Source: Asaia bogorensis (GTDB taxonomy: Bacteria > Pseudomonadota > Alphaproteobacteria > Acetobacterales > Acetobacteraceae). From it: a stretch of DNA of 64,000 nucleotides. This document shows positions 43,439 to 52,572 of the stretch, in pieces. Numbering within the stretch: position 1 is the first letter of the stretch; every line of letters starts with the position of its first letter. Under the pieces are notes generated by a model. The model saw nothing but the letters and a program-made list of their open reading frames with translations. It did no database searches and had not been told where the DNA came from. The position numbers and the translations under genes are program-made. Location: the NCBI GenBank assembly GCA_945897825.1, contig CAMDGX010000003.1, positions 1-64,000 of the forward strand. The letters run 5' to 3'.

Positions 43439-44629
43439 ATGACTGCGAAAGGCCCGCCACCTGGCGGGCCTTTTTCGTCTGAGCCCGCTGCCGCTCCGGC
43501 GGTGGCATGGAGCACCCGAGTCGCGTTCCTGATGATCGGTGTCGGCATCGCCGTCTGGGCGCCGCTGGTGCCGGACGCGAAAGTGCGGCTGGGCCTCGAT
43601 GACGGGCAGCTCGGCACGCTGCTGCTCGGGCTGGGCATTGGCGGGCTAGTGGCGCTGCCGCTCGCGGGCCCGCTGGTGCAGGCGCGCGGGCCGCGGGGGG
43701 TGATGCTGGGCGCGGGGCTGGTGTTCTGCGCGCTGCTGCCGATGCTGGCCGTCGCGCCCTCGATCGTCTGGCTGGCGGCAGCCTTGGTGCTGCTGGGCGC
43801 CTGCACCGGGGCGGTGGACATCGCGATGAACGCCCAGGCGGCCGAGGTGGAGCGCGCCACCGGACGGACGCTGATGAGCGGGTTCCACGGTGCCTACTCG
43901 GTGGGCGGAATCCTGGGCAGCCTGGCAATGGTGGGGATGCTGGCCGTCGGGGTCGCGCCCTGGCTCGGGGCGGCGACGCTGGGGCTGGGCTGCGCCGTGG
44001 CGCTGGTGGGGCAGGCGGGCGCCATGCTGCCGCGCGCCGATGGCGCCGAGCCGCCGCGCCTGATCCTGCCGCGCGGGCGGCTGGCGGTGATCGGCGGGCT
44101 GTGCTTCGCCGCCTTCCTGCTGGAAGGCACGATCTTGGACTGGAGCGGCGTGTTCATCCGCTTCGTGCTCGGCGGCGACGCCTCCCGCGCCGGGCTCGGC
44201 TTCGCGGCGATGTCGGTGGCGATGGCAGTGGGACGGCTCTCGGGCGACGCCGTGATGCGGCGCGTCTCGCCGCTGCCGGTCCTGGTGTGCGGCGCGACGC
44301 TGGCCGCCTGCGGGTTCATGCTGGCGGCGCTGGTGCATGCCCTGCCCGCTTTCGTGGCGGGGTGTGCGATGGTCGGGCTCGGGATCGCCAACATGGTGCC
44401 GATCCTGTTCAGCGCCGCGGGACGCACGCCGGACATGCCGGCCGGGGTGGCGATCGCGGCGGCGGCAACGCCGGGCTATGCCGGGCTGCTAGCGGGGCCG
44501 GTGGCGGTCGGGTGGATGGCCGACGCCACGTCGCTGCCCTTCGCCTTCGCGCTGCTCGGCGGCCTGGCGCTGGCGATGGTGGCATTTGCAGGCGTCGTGC
44601 GCCCTTCCGCTTCCGGCGCGACTCGATAG
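43439..44629 (+). CDS. MFS transporter (YbjJ/FucP-like)
   Basis: A 396-residue major-facilitator protein with about twelve helices. Residues after about 27 (STRVAFLMIGVGIAVWAPLVPDAKVRL) match the YbjJ-like group, whose substrates are poorly known. AMNAQAAEVERATGRTLMSGFHGAYSVGG is the loop 4-5 region typical of that group. The start is uncertain: TTG 43427, ATG 43439 or GTG 43502. The icd terminator lies at 43451-43475, inside the first codons if the ATG is used, which slightly favours the GTG. The next gene follows after 29 nt. Confidence 0.85.
   Translation: MTAKGPPPGGPFSSEPAAAPAVAWSTRVAFLMIGVGIAVWAPLVPDAKVRLGLDDGQLGTLLLGLGIGGLVALPLAGPLVQARGPRGVMLGAGLVFCALLPMLAVAPSIVWLAAALVLLGACTGAVDIAMNAQAAEVERATGRTLMSGFHGAYSVGGILGSLAMVGMLAVGVAPWLGAATLGLGCAVALVGQAGAMLPRADGAEPPRLILPRGRLAVIGGLCFAAFLLEGTILDWSGVFIRFVLGGDASRAGLGFAAMSVAMAVGRLSGDAVMRRVSPLPVLVCGATLAACGFMLAALVHALPAFVAGCAMVGLGIANMVPILFSAAGRTPDMPAGVAIAAAATPGYAGLLAGPVAVGWMADATSLPFAFALLGGLALAMVAFAGVVRPSASGATR
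43451..43475 (+). terminator. Rho-independent terminator of icd
   Basis: A 9-bp perfect stem GGCCCGCCA / TGGCGGGCC with a 2-nt apparent loop (opening to a larger loop in practice) is followed by five T. It begins 27 nt after the icd stop. It overlaps the 5' end of the MFS open frame, which bears on the choice of that gene's start. Confidence 0.8.
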
Positions 44630-44658
44630 GCTGCGGCTTTCCGCCGGAGCACGCCCGC

Positions 44659-46062
44659 ATGACCGCCATCCGCCTGATCGAGACCGCGTTGCCGGAATTA
44701 GGCGAGCCGACGGTGCAGCCCGAGATTCCCGCAGCCACCTATGCCGCGCGGATGCAGGCGGCGCTGGCGCGGGCCAAGGCGGCGGGGATGGATGCTCTGG
44801 TGGTGTATGGCGACCGCGAGCACAGTGCGAGCATCGCCTACCTCACCGGCTACGATCCCCGTTTCGAGGAGGCGCTGCTGGTGGCGCCAACCGCCTCCTG
44901 GCCGCGCCAGGCGCCGCACCTGTTCGTGGGCAACGAGGGCTGGAGCTACGCCGCGATGGCGCTGGGCAGCTTCGAGCGGGTGCTGTGCCAGACCTTCTCC
45001 CTGCCGGGCCAGCCGCGCGACCGGCAGAAGCCCCTGCCCCGGCTGCTGGCCGAGGCGGGGCTGAAGGGGGGCATGACGGTCGGCGCCGTCGGCTGGAAAT
45101 CGTTCGGGCCCGGCGACCACGGCGCCGACGAAACCTGGCTCGACCTGCCCGAGTTCATCGCCCGCGCGGTGCGCGAGGTGGCCGGCGAAACGGGGCGGGT
45201 GGTGAATGCGACCGACCTGTTCATCAACCCGGCCGACGGGCTGCGCACGATCAACGACGTGGACCAGCTGGCGGTGTTCGAGTTCGTGGCGACCTATGCC
45301 AGCCAGGGGTTGCGCAATGTGATGTTCGGCCTCCGCCCGGGCATGACGGAGATGCAGGCGGCGCGGCTGATGGCGATTCCGGGCATTCCCTTCTCCGCCC
45401 ACCTGATGCTCTCGACAGGCGAGCGGGCGGCGCTCGGCCTGCCCAGCCCCTCGGCGCGGGTGATGCGCGAGGGCGACACGTTCACGATGGCCTGCGGGCT
45501 GCAGGGCGGCCTGTCGGCCCGCGCCGGCTTCCTGGTGCGCGACGCTACCGGGCTCCCCGATGGGATCGGCGACTATGTGGAGAAGCTGGTGGCACCCTAC
45601 TTCGCCGCCGTCGCCGAGTGGTATGCGGAAGTGGGCATCGGCGTGACCGGCGGCGACCTGCATGCGATCATCGCCCGCCACCTGGGCGACCCGTTCTTCG
45701 GCGTGGGGCTGAACCCCGGGCACCTGATCCATCTCGACGAATGGCTGCACTCGCCGGTGTTCGCCGGCAGCACGATCCCGCTGCGCGCGGGCATGGCAAT
45801 CCAGGTCGACGTGATCCCGGCGACGCATTCGCCCTGGTTCACCACCAACATCGAGGACGGCATCGCCCTGGCCGACGCGGCGATGCGCGCGGAGTTCGCG
45901 GCACGCTACCCGGAGGCGTGGGAGCGGATCACGCGGCGCCGCGCGTTCATGGCCGACGTGCTGGGCATACGGCTGAAGCCGGAAGTGCTGCCGTTCAGCA
46001 ACATCCCGGCCTACCTGCCGCCGTTCCTGCTTTCGCCGACGCGGGTGCTGGCGCTCGGATAG
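44659..46062 (+). CDS. M24 (creatinase/aminopeptidase P) family protein, metal site apparently degenerate
   Basis: A 467-residue protein with a creatinase-type N-terminal domain (ALARAKAAGMDALVVYGDREH) and a pita-bread M24 C-terminal domain. The usual first metal Asp pair is not visible: the strand reads GDTFTMACGLQGGLSARAGF, where active enzymes have D-x-G and S-D-x-T-R. The His region (NPGHLIHLDEW) and the final IEDGIALAD are present, but the expected Glu reads as AIQVDVIPA. It may be a non-hydrolytic M24 relative or use another chemistry. It is probably co-transcribed with the MFS gene 29 nt upstream. Confidence 0.8.
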   Translation: MTAIRLIETALPELGEPTVQPEIPAATYAARMQAALARAKAAGMDALVVYGDREHSASIAYLTGYDPRFEEALLVAPTASWPRQAPHLFVGNEGWSYAAMALGSFERVLCQTFSLPGQPRDRQKPLPRLLAEAGLKGGMTVGAVGWKSFGPGDHGADETWLDLPEFIARAVREVAGETGRVVNATDLFINPADGLRTINDVDQLAVFEFVATYASQGLRNVMFGLRPGMTEMQAARLMAIPGIPFSAHLMLSTGERAALGLPSPSARVMREGDTFTMACGLQGGLSARAGFLVRDATGLPDGIGDYVEKLVAPYFAAVAEWYAEVGIGVTGGDLHAIIARHLGDPFFGVGLNPGHLIHLDEWLHSPVFAGSTIPLRAGMAIQVDVIPATHSPWFTTNIEDGIALADAAMRAEFAARYPEAWERITRRRAFMADVLGIRLKPEVLPFSNIPAYLPPFLLSPTRVLALG

Positions 46063-46064
46063 AA

Positions 46065-46198
46065 AGGAAGCACGTTCTTTTTTGAAAAAAAGAACCAAAA
46101 AACTTTCACCCCTTTGCACTGCGCCAAGCAGGAAAGCAAGGTACAGAGGGGAAAAATTCTTTTTGCTTCTTTTTCTTCAGAAAAAAAAGTGCTTCCTT
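46065..46198. repeat. A/T-rich nested palindromic element, copy 7
   Basis: Outer arms AAGGAAGCAC (46065-46074) and GTGCTTCCTT (46189-46198) are a perfect 10-bp inverted pair, different in sequence from copy 1. Hairpin A is the standard GTTCTTTTTT / AAAAAAGAAC. Hairpin B is slightly decayed on its right arm. The middle arms CACCCCTTTG / CAGAGGGG pair with sequence unique to this copy. It starts 2 nt after the M24 gene stop and its right end overlaps the stop codon of the convergent GST gene (46197-46199). Confidence 0.87.
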
Positions 46199-46847
46199 AC
46201 GCCGGCTCCTTCTCGCGCTCGGCCATCATTTCGCGAAAGGCCGGACGCGACTGGCACGCGCCGATCCAGGCCTTGACGGCCGGGTAGGCATCGATCAGGG
46301 CCGGGGCAGCCTGGGCGTAGCGGATCACCTCGGCGACGTTGATGTCGGCGACCGTGAAGCGCCCGCCCACCAGCCAACCACCACCTGTCACCAGCGCTTT
46401 GTCGAGCGCGGCGAGCGGGCGGGCAAGGCCGTCGATCGAGGCCTGGCGGAGCGCGGCATCCCCGGTAGGGCCACTGTTCTGCATGATTGCCAGCGCCTTG
46501 GTTTCGGCCGATGTGGCGGCCCAGAGGGTCCACTGCACCATGCTGGCGTTCTCGCGCTCATCGCGCGGAGCAAGCGGGCCGCCATGCTTGCGGGCCAGGT
46601 AAAGTGTGATGGCCAGGCTTTCGTGCAGGATGAAGCCGTCATCGTCCATCGTGGGCACCTGGCCGGCCGGGTTCACCGCCAGGAAGGCCGGGCTGGCCGT
46701 ATGCAGTGGCGCCCCGGGGGCGTTCGGGTCCGGCAGGCGGTAGACCTGGATGACCGGGATCTGCTCATAGGCGAGGCCCAGTTCCTTCGCGAGCCAGATC
46801 GGTCGCGTCGCCCGCGACCGCATCACGCCATAAATCTTCAGACTCAT
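46197..46847 (-). CDS. Glutathione S-transferase family protein
   Basis: A 216-residue cytosolic GST, paralogous to the one at 19574-20194. It starts SLKIYGVMRSRATRPIWLAKELGL, with Ser in the activating position. The cis-proline loop is NPAGQVPTMDDDG, LHESLAITLYLARKHGGPLAP is almost shared with the paralogue, and the C-terminal N-cap motif is GGRFTVADINVAEV. An insert after the second strand (VYRLPDPNAPGAPLHTASP) distinguishes it. GGAG lies close before the ATG at 46847. Confidence 0.92.
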   Translation of the reverse strand: MSLKIYGVMRSRATRPIWLAKELGLAYEQIPVIQVYRLPDPNAPGAPLHTASPAFLAVNPAGQVPTMDDDGFILHESLAITLYLARKHGGPLAPRDERENASMVQWTLWAATSAETKALAIMQNSGPTGDAALRQASIDGLARPLAALDKALVTGGGWLVGGRFTVADINVAEVIRYAQAAPALIDAYPAVKAWIGACQSRPAFREMMAEREKEPA

Positions 46848-47088
46848 CTCCGGTGCTCCCCGTTGGTTCATTCGGCACGTATCCGCCGCGGCGCCATCCG
46901 GCAAGGGGCCGCAGTCCGGGGAGTGACTGCACAAGCGTTCTGCCGGCGCAAATTGCGGATGCTGTCGCGCTGCGGAATGCAGTCGTGACCAAGTTGATAC
47001 GTATTAAATTTTCATTCACCACACCACAATCAAAAATGTTTCGGGGTGTTCGAAGTAGTTTTTGCTCCCATCCTTTGGAGTATCACAA

Positions 47089-47877
47089 GTGAATCTTAAA
47101 TATTTTCGCACCATTCTCGCTGCCGGAACAGCATTTGGCCTGTCGGCAGCTGCGGTCGACGTCCAGGCCGCACCGATCCTGTTTACCGGAAGCACCGGAA
47201 GCCTTGCCGCCTCGGTGAGCTTCGACGTCGTCGACACGACGCTGACGATGGTGCTGTCAAACACGTCCAGCGCCGACGTGCTGGTTCCGGCCGACGTGCT
47301 GACGGGCGTCTACTTCAGTGGGCTGAGTTCGGCCCAGTCGCTCTCCGCAGTGCTGACCTCGGGCAGCACAGTGATCTACGACACCCAGCCGCCCGGCGGG
47401 ATCGTGGGCGGCGAGTGGAGCCTCGGCACCGGGCTATCGGCGCCCAATGGGGCCACCGCGGCACTGACCAGTACCGGCGCAGGCAGCCTAGTGGGGCAGC
47501 CGACCTTTCCGGGCGACAACCTCGGCGGGCCCGTCGGCCTTGACGGGCTTCAGTACGGCCTCGTGTCCGCGGGCGACAACCCCGCGACCGGCAATGGCGG
47601 CGTGACCGGGGCAGAGGGGCTGATCCAGAACTCGGTGACCTTCACCCTGGGGGTCGCACAGGGCTTCTCGGCCTCGAACATCGGTAACGTCTCGTTCCAG
47701 TACGGCACGAGCTTCGCCGAGCCGATCGTGCCTGGCACTGGCCAGTGCCCGAACGGGGCGCCGAACTTCCCGATTTGCAGCCAGCAGCAAACCAGCACGC
47801 CGGAGCCGATGAGCATGGGGTTGCTCGGGACCGGCATGGTGGCCCTGGGGCTGCTGCGTCGCCGCCGTCGCGCCTGA
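47089..47877 (+). CDS. PEP-CTERM sorting-domain protein
   Basis: A 262-residue exported protein. The signal peptide MNLKYFRTILAAGTAFGLSAAA ends near VQA. The body is Ser/Thr/Gly-rich and beta-like without Cys except one near the C-terminus. The tail TPEPMSMGLLGTGMVALGLLRRRRRA is a classic PEP-CTERM signal: the Pro-Glu-Pro motif, a hydrophobic helix and an Arg cluster. Exosortase is expected to process it. The GTG at 47089 has GGAG 10 nt upstream. The leader (about 47000-47085) is strikingly A/T-rich for this genome. Confidence 0.9.
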   Translation: MNLKYFRTILAAGTAFGLSAAAVDVQAAPILFTGSTGSLAASVSFDVVDTTLTMVLSNTSSADVLVPADVLTGVYFSGLSSAQSLSAVLTSGSTVIYDTQPPGGIVGGEWSLGTGLSAPNGATAALTSTGAGSLVGQPTFPGDNLGGPVGLDGLQYGLVSAGDNPATGNGGVTGAEGLIQNSVTFTLGVAQGFSASNIGNVSFQYGTSFAEPIVPGTGQCPNGAPNFPICSQQQTSTPEPMSMGLLGTGMVALGLLRRRRRA

Positions 47878-47928
47878 CGGGAGAGGCCGGGGCCTGGCAG
47901 CCCCGGCCACCCTGCCTTGCCGGGGCGC

Positions 47929-48969
47929 TCAGGCGAAGGCCAGCACCCGCGCTGGCGTATGGACCATGATCTGGTCGATCTCCACCTCGCTGAAGCCGCG
48001 CTCGCGCATCAGCGGCAGGATGTTCTTGAAGATGTGGGTGTACCCGTGCCCGCCGAGCTTGGTCAGGCGGGTGCAGTAGCAAATGTCGTGGCTGATCGCG
48101 ATCCGGTCGAGATTGCCGTGCTCGATCAGCAGGCGGATCCACTTGAGGCGCATGCCGTCATTGGGCATGTCGACGTTGGAGATGCCGTAGTAGGTGGTCT
48201 CCTGGCCGAACAGGTCGAACTCCACGATCACCCCGGTATCGGCCAGGCGGAGCAGGCGCTCGGCGTCGAAGATGGTGCGGTCGATGTGGCTGATCACCAC
48301 CCGGCCGAGATCGACGCCACGGGCGCGAAGGAACTCGGCGACCTCCTGCGGCTGGTCGGGATGCCGGCCGGGATGGACGTTGATGGCCGCCCCGGTGTGC
48401 TGCTGGGCGATGATGGCGGCTTCCATCACCTGCTTCTCATGGTCGGTCCAGGGCGACTGGCAGCCGACCTCGCCGATGATGCCGCTGCGGATGTCGGTGC
48501 CCCAGGCGCCCTCGGTCAGCTGCGCGATCATCTCGGCAGCATAGGAGTCGACCCCGCGGCCGAAGGTGGCGTCCTGCTGGTATTCCTCGACATAAAAGCC
48601 GCAGCCCATGACGATATGAGTGTCGGTCGCCTCCGAGATGGAAAGCAGGCCAGACGGGTTGGGCTTCAGCCCCTCGCAGGTGAGCTCGACAATCGCTCGG
48701 CCGCCGGCGGCATGCATCTTGGCTACCTCGTCGGTGATCAGCTCCGGGATGACCAGCTTGTATTTCCCGGCATGCGGCACGCGGCCATAGACGATCTCGT
48801 GGTAGTTCTCGAGCGTGATCTCGGGCCAGGGCTGGTTCAGCGCGGCGAGCTTCGGCGGGGTGATGTCGCACAGCAGGTGCTCATGCATCAGCGTCGGGCC
48901 GAGCTCGGACGGCGCGATCAGGCCGCGGACGGTCTGGATCCGGCCCTTGAGGTCGCTGCGTGTCACCAT
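47929..48969 (-). CDS. Phosphotriesterase-family metallohydrolase
   Basis: A 346-residue amidohydrolase-superfamily protein. The metal ligands are visible: HEH at 29-31, bridging Glu 167 in GIIGEVG (as in the PHP branch, where Lys is replaced by Glu), His 199 in INVHPGRH, His in VVISHIDRT and Asp in IAISHDICY. Natural substrates of this branch include lactones and phosphorylated sugar lactones; organophosphate hydrolysis is usually incidental. The gene ends 51 nt from the convergent PEP-CTERM gene. Confidence 0.92.
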   Translation of the reverse strand: MVTRSDLKGRIQTVRGLIAPSELGPTLMHEHLLCDITPPKLAALNQPWPEITLENYHEIVYGRVPHAGKYKLVIPELITDEVAKMHAAGGRAIVELTCEGLKPNPSGLLSISEATDTHIVMGCGFYVEEYQQDATFGRGVDSYAAEMIAQLTEGAWGTDIRSGIIGEVGCQSPWTDHEKQVMEAAIIAQQHTGAAINVHPGRHPDQPQEVAEFLRARGVDLGRVVISHIDRTIFDAERLLRLADTGVIVEFDLFGQETTYYGISNVDMPNDGMRLKWIRLLIEHGNLDRIAISHDICYCTRLTKLGGHGYTHIFKNILPLMRERGFSEVEIDQIMVHTPARVLAFA

Positions 48970-49032
48970 GTCGCATCTCCTGTCGCTGGGCGCCAGTATG
49001 GCGATCGGCCAGCTTCGGGGAATGCAGAAAAT

Positions 49033-49109
49033 TGGTCGGAGCGGCGGGATTCGAACCCACGACCCCCAGTCCCCCAGACTGATGCGCTACCAGGCTGCGC
49101 TACGCTCCG
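49033..49109 (-). tRNA. tRNA-Pro (GGG)
   Basis: A 77-nt cloverleaf on the minus strand. The acceptor stem is CGGAGCG / CGCTCCG, and the D-arm is GCGCAGCCTGGTAGCGC. The anticodon stem TCAGT/ACTGG has loop CTGGGGG (anticodon GGG). The T-arm is GTGGG-TTCGAAT-CCCGC, and the CCA is encoded (49033-49035). It lies between the phosphotriesterase-family gene and the merR-like gene. Confidence 0.97.
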
Positions 49110-49184
49110 ACCGTGGGGAGGCATCGTGTAGCAGCGACCGCACCGCTCTGCAATGCGCCGCGTGGACGGGGATAGCGGCAGGGG

Positions 49185-49820
49185 TCAGGGCAGCAGCGCG
49201 CGCAGGGCTTCCAGTTCGCGCAGCGTATGCGACAGCACGGCCCGCAGTTGCGCCGCCTCGGCGGCCAGCTCGGCGGCGCGCGGGTCAACGGAAGGGTCCT
49301 CTTGCCGGTTGGCGCTGCGCGCGGGCGCGCGTTTCGCGGCGGCGGCCGCCGCCTGGGCCGGCGCGGGCGGGGTCAGGCCAGGCATCGGCAGTTCGGGCGC
49401 CATGGACCCGGGGTCGGCGTCCCCGTCGGATTCAAGACGCTCCTGGCCGTCGAGCGCCTCCTCGCGCTCCTCGGGCGGTGCGGGAGGAATGTCATCGGAC
49501 AGCTTGCCGCCACCTTCGCGAAGCAAGCGCTGCACGCCCTTGATCGTATAGCCCTGGATGTAGAGCAGGTCGGAGACGCGGCGCAGCAGCGCGATGTCGT
49601 CGGGGCGATAGTAGCGCCGGCCGCCGCCGCGCTTCAGCGGCTTCACCTGGGGGAACTTCGTTTCCCAGAAGCGCAGTACGTGCTGCGGGATATGAAGTTC
49701 GTCCGCCACCTCGCTGATGGTGCGAAAGGCATTGGGCGCCTTCTTCGGTTTTCCACGCCCCCCATCGGCGCCGTCCTCGCCGTCATCGGCGATCGCGGCC
49801 ATTGCCGCGCGGCCGCTCAT
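49185..49820 (-). CDS. MerR-family transcriptional regulator
   Basis: A 211-residue regulator with an N-terminal winged-helix MerR DNA-binding domain ([28 protein letters not shown], then [19 protein letters not shown]). A Pro/Ala/Glu-rich linker and a C-terminal coiled coil ([26 protein letters not shown]) follow. It lacks the metal-binding Cys residues of classical MerR. It overlaps ihfA by ATGA, the conserved alphaproteobacterial ihfA-merR arrangement. A second in-frame ATG at 49802 is possible. Confidence 0.93.
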   Translation of the reverse strand: MSGRAAMAAIADDGEDGADGGRGKPKKAPNAFRTISEVADELHIPQHVLRFWETKFPQVKPLKRGGGRRYYRPDDIALLRRVSDLLYIQGYTIKGVQRLLREGGGKLSDDIPPAPPEEREEALDGQERLESDGDADPGSMAPELPMPGLTPPAPAQAAAAAAKRAPARSANRQEDPSVDPRAAELAAEAAQLRAVLSHTLRELEALRALLP

Positions 49821-50131
49821 TCGTCGTCTCCGCCAACCGGCGGCGCCATGTGGTTGACATGGGCGCGCAGCACTTGGCTCGGGCGGAACACCAGGACGCG
49901 CCGCGGCAGGATCGGAACCTCCACGCCCGTCTTGGGATTGCGGCCGATGCGACGGCCCTTCTGGCGCACGGAGAATGTCCCGAAGCCACTGATCTTGACG
50001 GATTCCCCGGCTTCCAGTGCGGCACTCATCCGCGCCAGCACAACCTCCAGCAGGTCGGCCGATTCGTTCCGGGAGAGGCCCACCTGGGTGTAGATGGTCT
50101 CGGTCAGGTGGGCGCGGGTGACAGTGTTCAT
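49817..50131 (-). CDS. ihfA: Integration host factor subunit alpha
   Basis: A 104-residue HU/IHF-family protein. [21 protein letters not shown] begins the helical body, and [28 protein letters not shown] is the beta-arm with the minor-groove-intercalating Pro and the IHF-alpha consensus. It bends DNA together with IHF-beta, which is encoded elsewhere. It is placed between fabH and merR as in most alphaproteobacteria. Confidence 0.97.
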   Translation of the reverse strand: MNTVTRAHLTETIYTQVGLSRNESADLLEVVLARMSAALEAGESVKISGFGTFSVRQKGRRIGRNPKTGVEVPILPRRVLVFRPSQVLRAHVNHMAPPVGGDDE

Positions 50132-50242
50132 CGCGGCACGCTATGCAGAGTGCGCGGCGACGTCAAGAATACTTTGGCATCAACCTCTTGCCCCGGCCCG
50201 ATCGCAGCGCCTTGCAGCCGCGGGCCGGATGTTTCGCCTAGG

Positions 50243-51250
50243 CTAGAGCCGCACCAGGGCGCTGCCCCAGGTAAGGCCGCCGCCCAGCGCCTCCATCAGC
50301 ACCAGATCGCCGCGCTTGATCCGCCCGTCGCCCCAGGCCTGGGCGAGCGCCAGCGGGATGGAGGCGGCGGAGGTGTTGGCGTGCTGGTCAACGGTGACCA
50401 CCACACGGCCGGGCGGCAGGTGCAGCCGCTTGCCGATCGCCTCGATGATGCGCAGGTTGGCCTGGTGCGGCACCAGCCAGTCCACGTCGGCATGGGTCAG
50501 GCCATTGGCCTCCAACGCCTCGGTCACCGCGCCGGCAAGCTTGGCCACCGCATGGCGGAACACCTCGTTGCCCTTCATGACGAGATGGCCCGGCTTGTCC
50601 GGCTGGCCCACGGCGCCATCGACATAGAGGATGTCCCCCAGGTCACCCTGTGCGTGCAGATGGGTGGACAGGATGCCGGAGTCCGGCGTCCCGGCCCCGT
50701 CGCCCGCATGCTGGCCCGCGCGCAACAGCACGGCGCCGGCGCCGTCGCCGAACAGCACGCAGGTGCCGCGGTCCTCCCAGTTCATGATGCGCGAATAGAC
50801 CTCGGAGCCGATCACCAGCATGCAGCGCGCCTGTCCGGCGCGGATCATGCCGTCGGCGACCGACAGGGCGTAGATGAAGCCGCTGCAGGCGGCAGACAGG
50901 TCGAAGCCGAACCCCCCTGCCCCCAGCGCGGCCTGCACCCGGACCGCGGCGGCGGGGAAGGCCTGGTCGGGGGTTGCGGTGGCGACGATGATGCCGTCCA
51001 CCTCGGCCGCGGCCACCCCGGCATCGGCCAGCGCCGCGCGTCCGGCCTCGGTGGCCATGAAGGCGCAGGTTTCGTGTGGTGCGGCCAAGTGGCGCTGGCG
51101 GATGCCGGTGCGCTCGCGGATCCACTCGTCGGAGGTGTCGACGCGCTCGGCCAGCTCTGCATTGGTCACGATGCGCGCCGGCAGGTAGGCGCCGATGCCG
51201 ACAAGCTGGGTCCGGACGGGCACGCGCCCCGCAGGCCGGTGCCCTGTCAT
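50243..51250 (-). CDS. fabH: 3-oxoacyl-[acyl-carrier-protein] synthase III
   Basis: A 335-residue KAS III. The catalytic Cys is in DLSAACSGFIYAL (about residue 122), the His in VPHQANLRIIEAIG, and the Asn in HANTSAASIPLAL. It condenses acetyl-CoA with malonyl-ACP to start fatty acid synthesis. The ATG at 51250 lies 1 nt beyond the end of plsX, and the conserved fold begins about 13 residues later, so an internal GTG start is possible. It is the third gene in rpmF-plsX-fabH order. Confidence 0.96.
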   Translation of the reverse strand: MTGHRPAGRVPVRTQLVGIGAYLPARIVTNAELAERVDTSDEWIRERTGIRQRHLAAPHETCAFMATEAGRAALADAGVAAAEVDGIIVATATPDQAFPAAAVRVQAALGAGGFGFDLSAACSGFIYALSVADGMIRAGQARCMLVIGSEVYSRIMNWEDRGTCVLFGDGAGAVLLRAGQHAGDGAGTPDSGILSTHLHAQGDLGDILYVDGAVGQPDKPGHLVMKGNEVFRHAVAKLAGAVTEALEANGLTHADVDWLVPHQANLRIIEAIGKRLHLPPGRVVVTVDQHANTSAASIPLALAQAWGDGRIKRGDLVLMEALGGGLTWGSALVRL

Positions 51251-51251
51251 C

Positions 51252-52415
51252 TCAGCGCGCGGTGGCGAGGTGTGGTCCGCCGCCGTCCCCGGGGGTGATG
51301 CTCCCGGGCGTGCCGCTGCCGGCGCTGGCGGGGTCTGCTGGTCCATCCGTTGCGTTTCCTGTCGTTCCCGGCGTGGGGGGTGCCGCCCCGACGGTGGGGG
51401 ACAGGGCGGCGATGCGGCCCAGGCCGTCGCGAATCCCATCGTTGAAGCGGTGCACCACCATGTCCATAGCGACGTCCAGCGCGTGCGCGAAGCCCTGCGC
51501 ATCCGTTCCGCCATGCGATTTCACCACGACACCGCCCAGGCCCAGCATGACCGCGCCGTTGTAGCGCCGTGGATCAAGCCACTCGCGCAGCCGCTCCAGC
51601 CCCGGCCGGACCAGGAGGTAGCCGAGCTTGGCGGAGATCGATGAGGAAAACACCTCGCGCAGCATGGTACCGACCAGCTTCAGCGCGCCTTCGCCGGTCT
51701 TCAGCGCGACATTGCCGGTGAAGCCGTCGGTCACCACCACGTCGGTGGTTCCGGCTGCAATATCATGGCCTTCCACGAAACCGTGGAACTGCGCAGCGAG
51801 GTGCGACTGGCGCAGCGTCTCGGCCGCTAGGCGCAGCGTGTCGCTGCCTTTCAGCTCCTCGGACCCGACGTTCAACAGGCCGATCGTGGGCGCGGTCAAG
51901 CCGAGCACGGTGCGGGCGAAAACGTCGCCCATGACCGCGAATTCCACCAGGTTGCGCGTGTCGCACACCACATTGGCGCCGAGGTCGAGCATCACCACGT
52001 CGCCGCGCGCCGACGGGCCGATCGCGGCCATGGCGGGGCGGTCGATGCCCGGCAGGGTCTTGATGACAATCTTGGCCAGCGCGAGCAACGCGCCGGTGTT
52101 TCCGGCCGAGACGACGCCGGAAGCCTCGTGCGCCGCCACCGCATCGATCGCCACCCGCATGGAGGCGCCGCGCAGCCGCAGTGCCGCCGTCGGCTTCATG
52201 TCGCCGCCGATCACGTCCGGTGCGTGGCGAACCGTGCACAGCGCCTGTGCGCGCTTGTATCGGGCCAGAAGTGGCGCCAGCCGGGCCTCGTCGCCTACCA
52301 GCAGGAAGCGCGCGCCGGGGTGGCGTTCGGCCGCGATATCCAGGCCGGCGACCACCACATCCGGCGCGTTGTCGCCGCCCATCGCATCGACCGCGAGGGT
52401 GAATCCGACACTCAT
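51252..52415 (-). CDS. plsX: Phosphate acyltransferase PlsX
   Basis: A 387-residue acyl-ACP:phosphate acyltransferase. Motifs are LAVDAMGGDNAPDVVV at the N-terminus, ASGVVSAGNTGALLALA, and NGAVMLGLGGVVVKSHGG. The last 50 residues are a Pro/Gly/Ser/Thr-rich tail not needed for the fold. It makes acyl-phosphate for phosphatidic acid synthesis (PlsX/Y route). The ATG at 52415 is fixed by homology; the frame is open to 52493 through low-complexity sequence. Confidence 0.96.
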   Translation of the reverse strand: MSVGFTLAVDAMGGDNAPDVVVAGLDIAAERHPGARFLLVGDEARLAPLLARYKRAQALCTVRHAPDVIGGDMKPTAALRLRGASMRVAIDAVAAHEASGVVSAGNTGALLALAKIVIKTLPGIDRPAMAAIGPSARGDVVMLDLGANVVCDTRNLVEFAVMGDVFARTVLGLTAPTIGLLNVGSEELKGSDTLRLAAETLRQSHLAAQFHGFVEGHDIAAGTTDVVVTDGFTGNVALKTGEGALKLVGTMLREVFSSSISAKLGYLLVRPGLERLREWLDPRRYNGAVMLGLGGVVVKSHGGTDAQGFAHALDVAMDMVVHRFNDGIRDGLGRIAALSPTVGAAPPTPGTTGNATDGPADPASAGSGTPGSITPGDGGGPHLATAR

Positions 52416-52572
52416 GCCGCCAGGACCTTCAGGACGGGATTCGCCATTGGGCCGGCGCTCCCCTCTTCGGTGCCCCATTCGTCGGTGCCCCAATCGCCGG
52501 TGCAGCAGCCCTTGCCGCGCATTCGCTGCCCGCGCCCGAGTATCCGAAGCCGCCGCTTGCCCGAGGGCAGGC

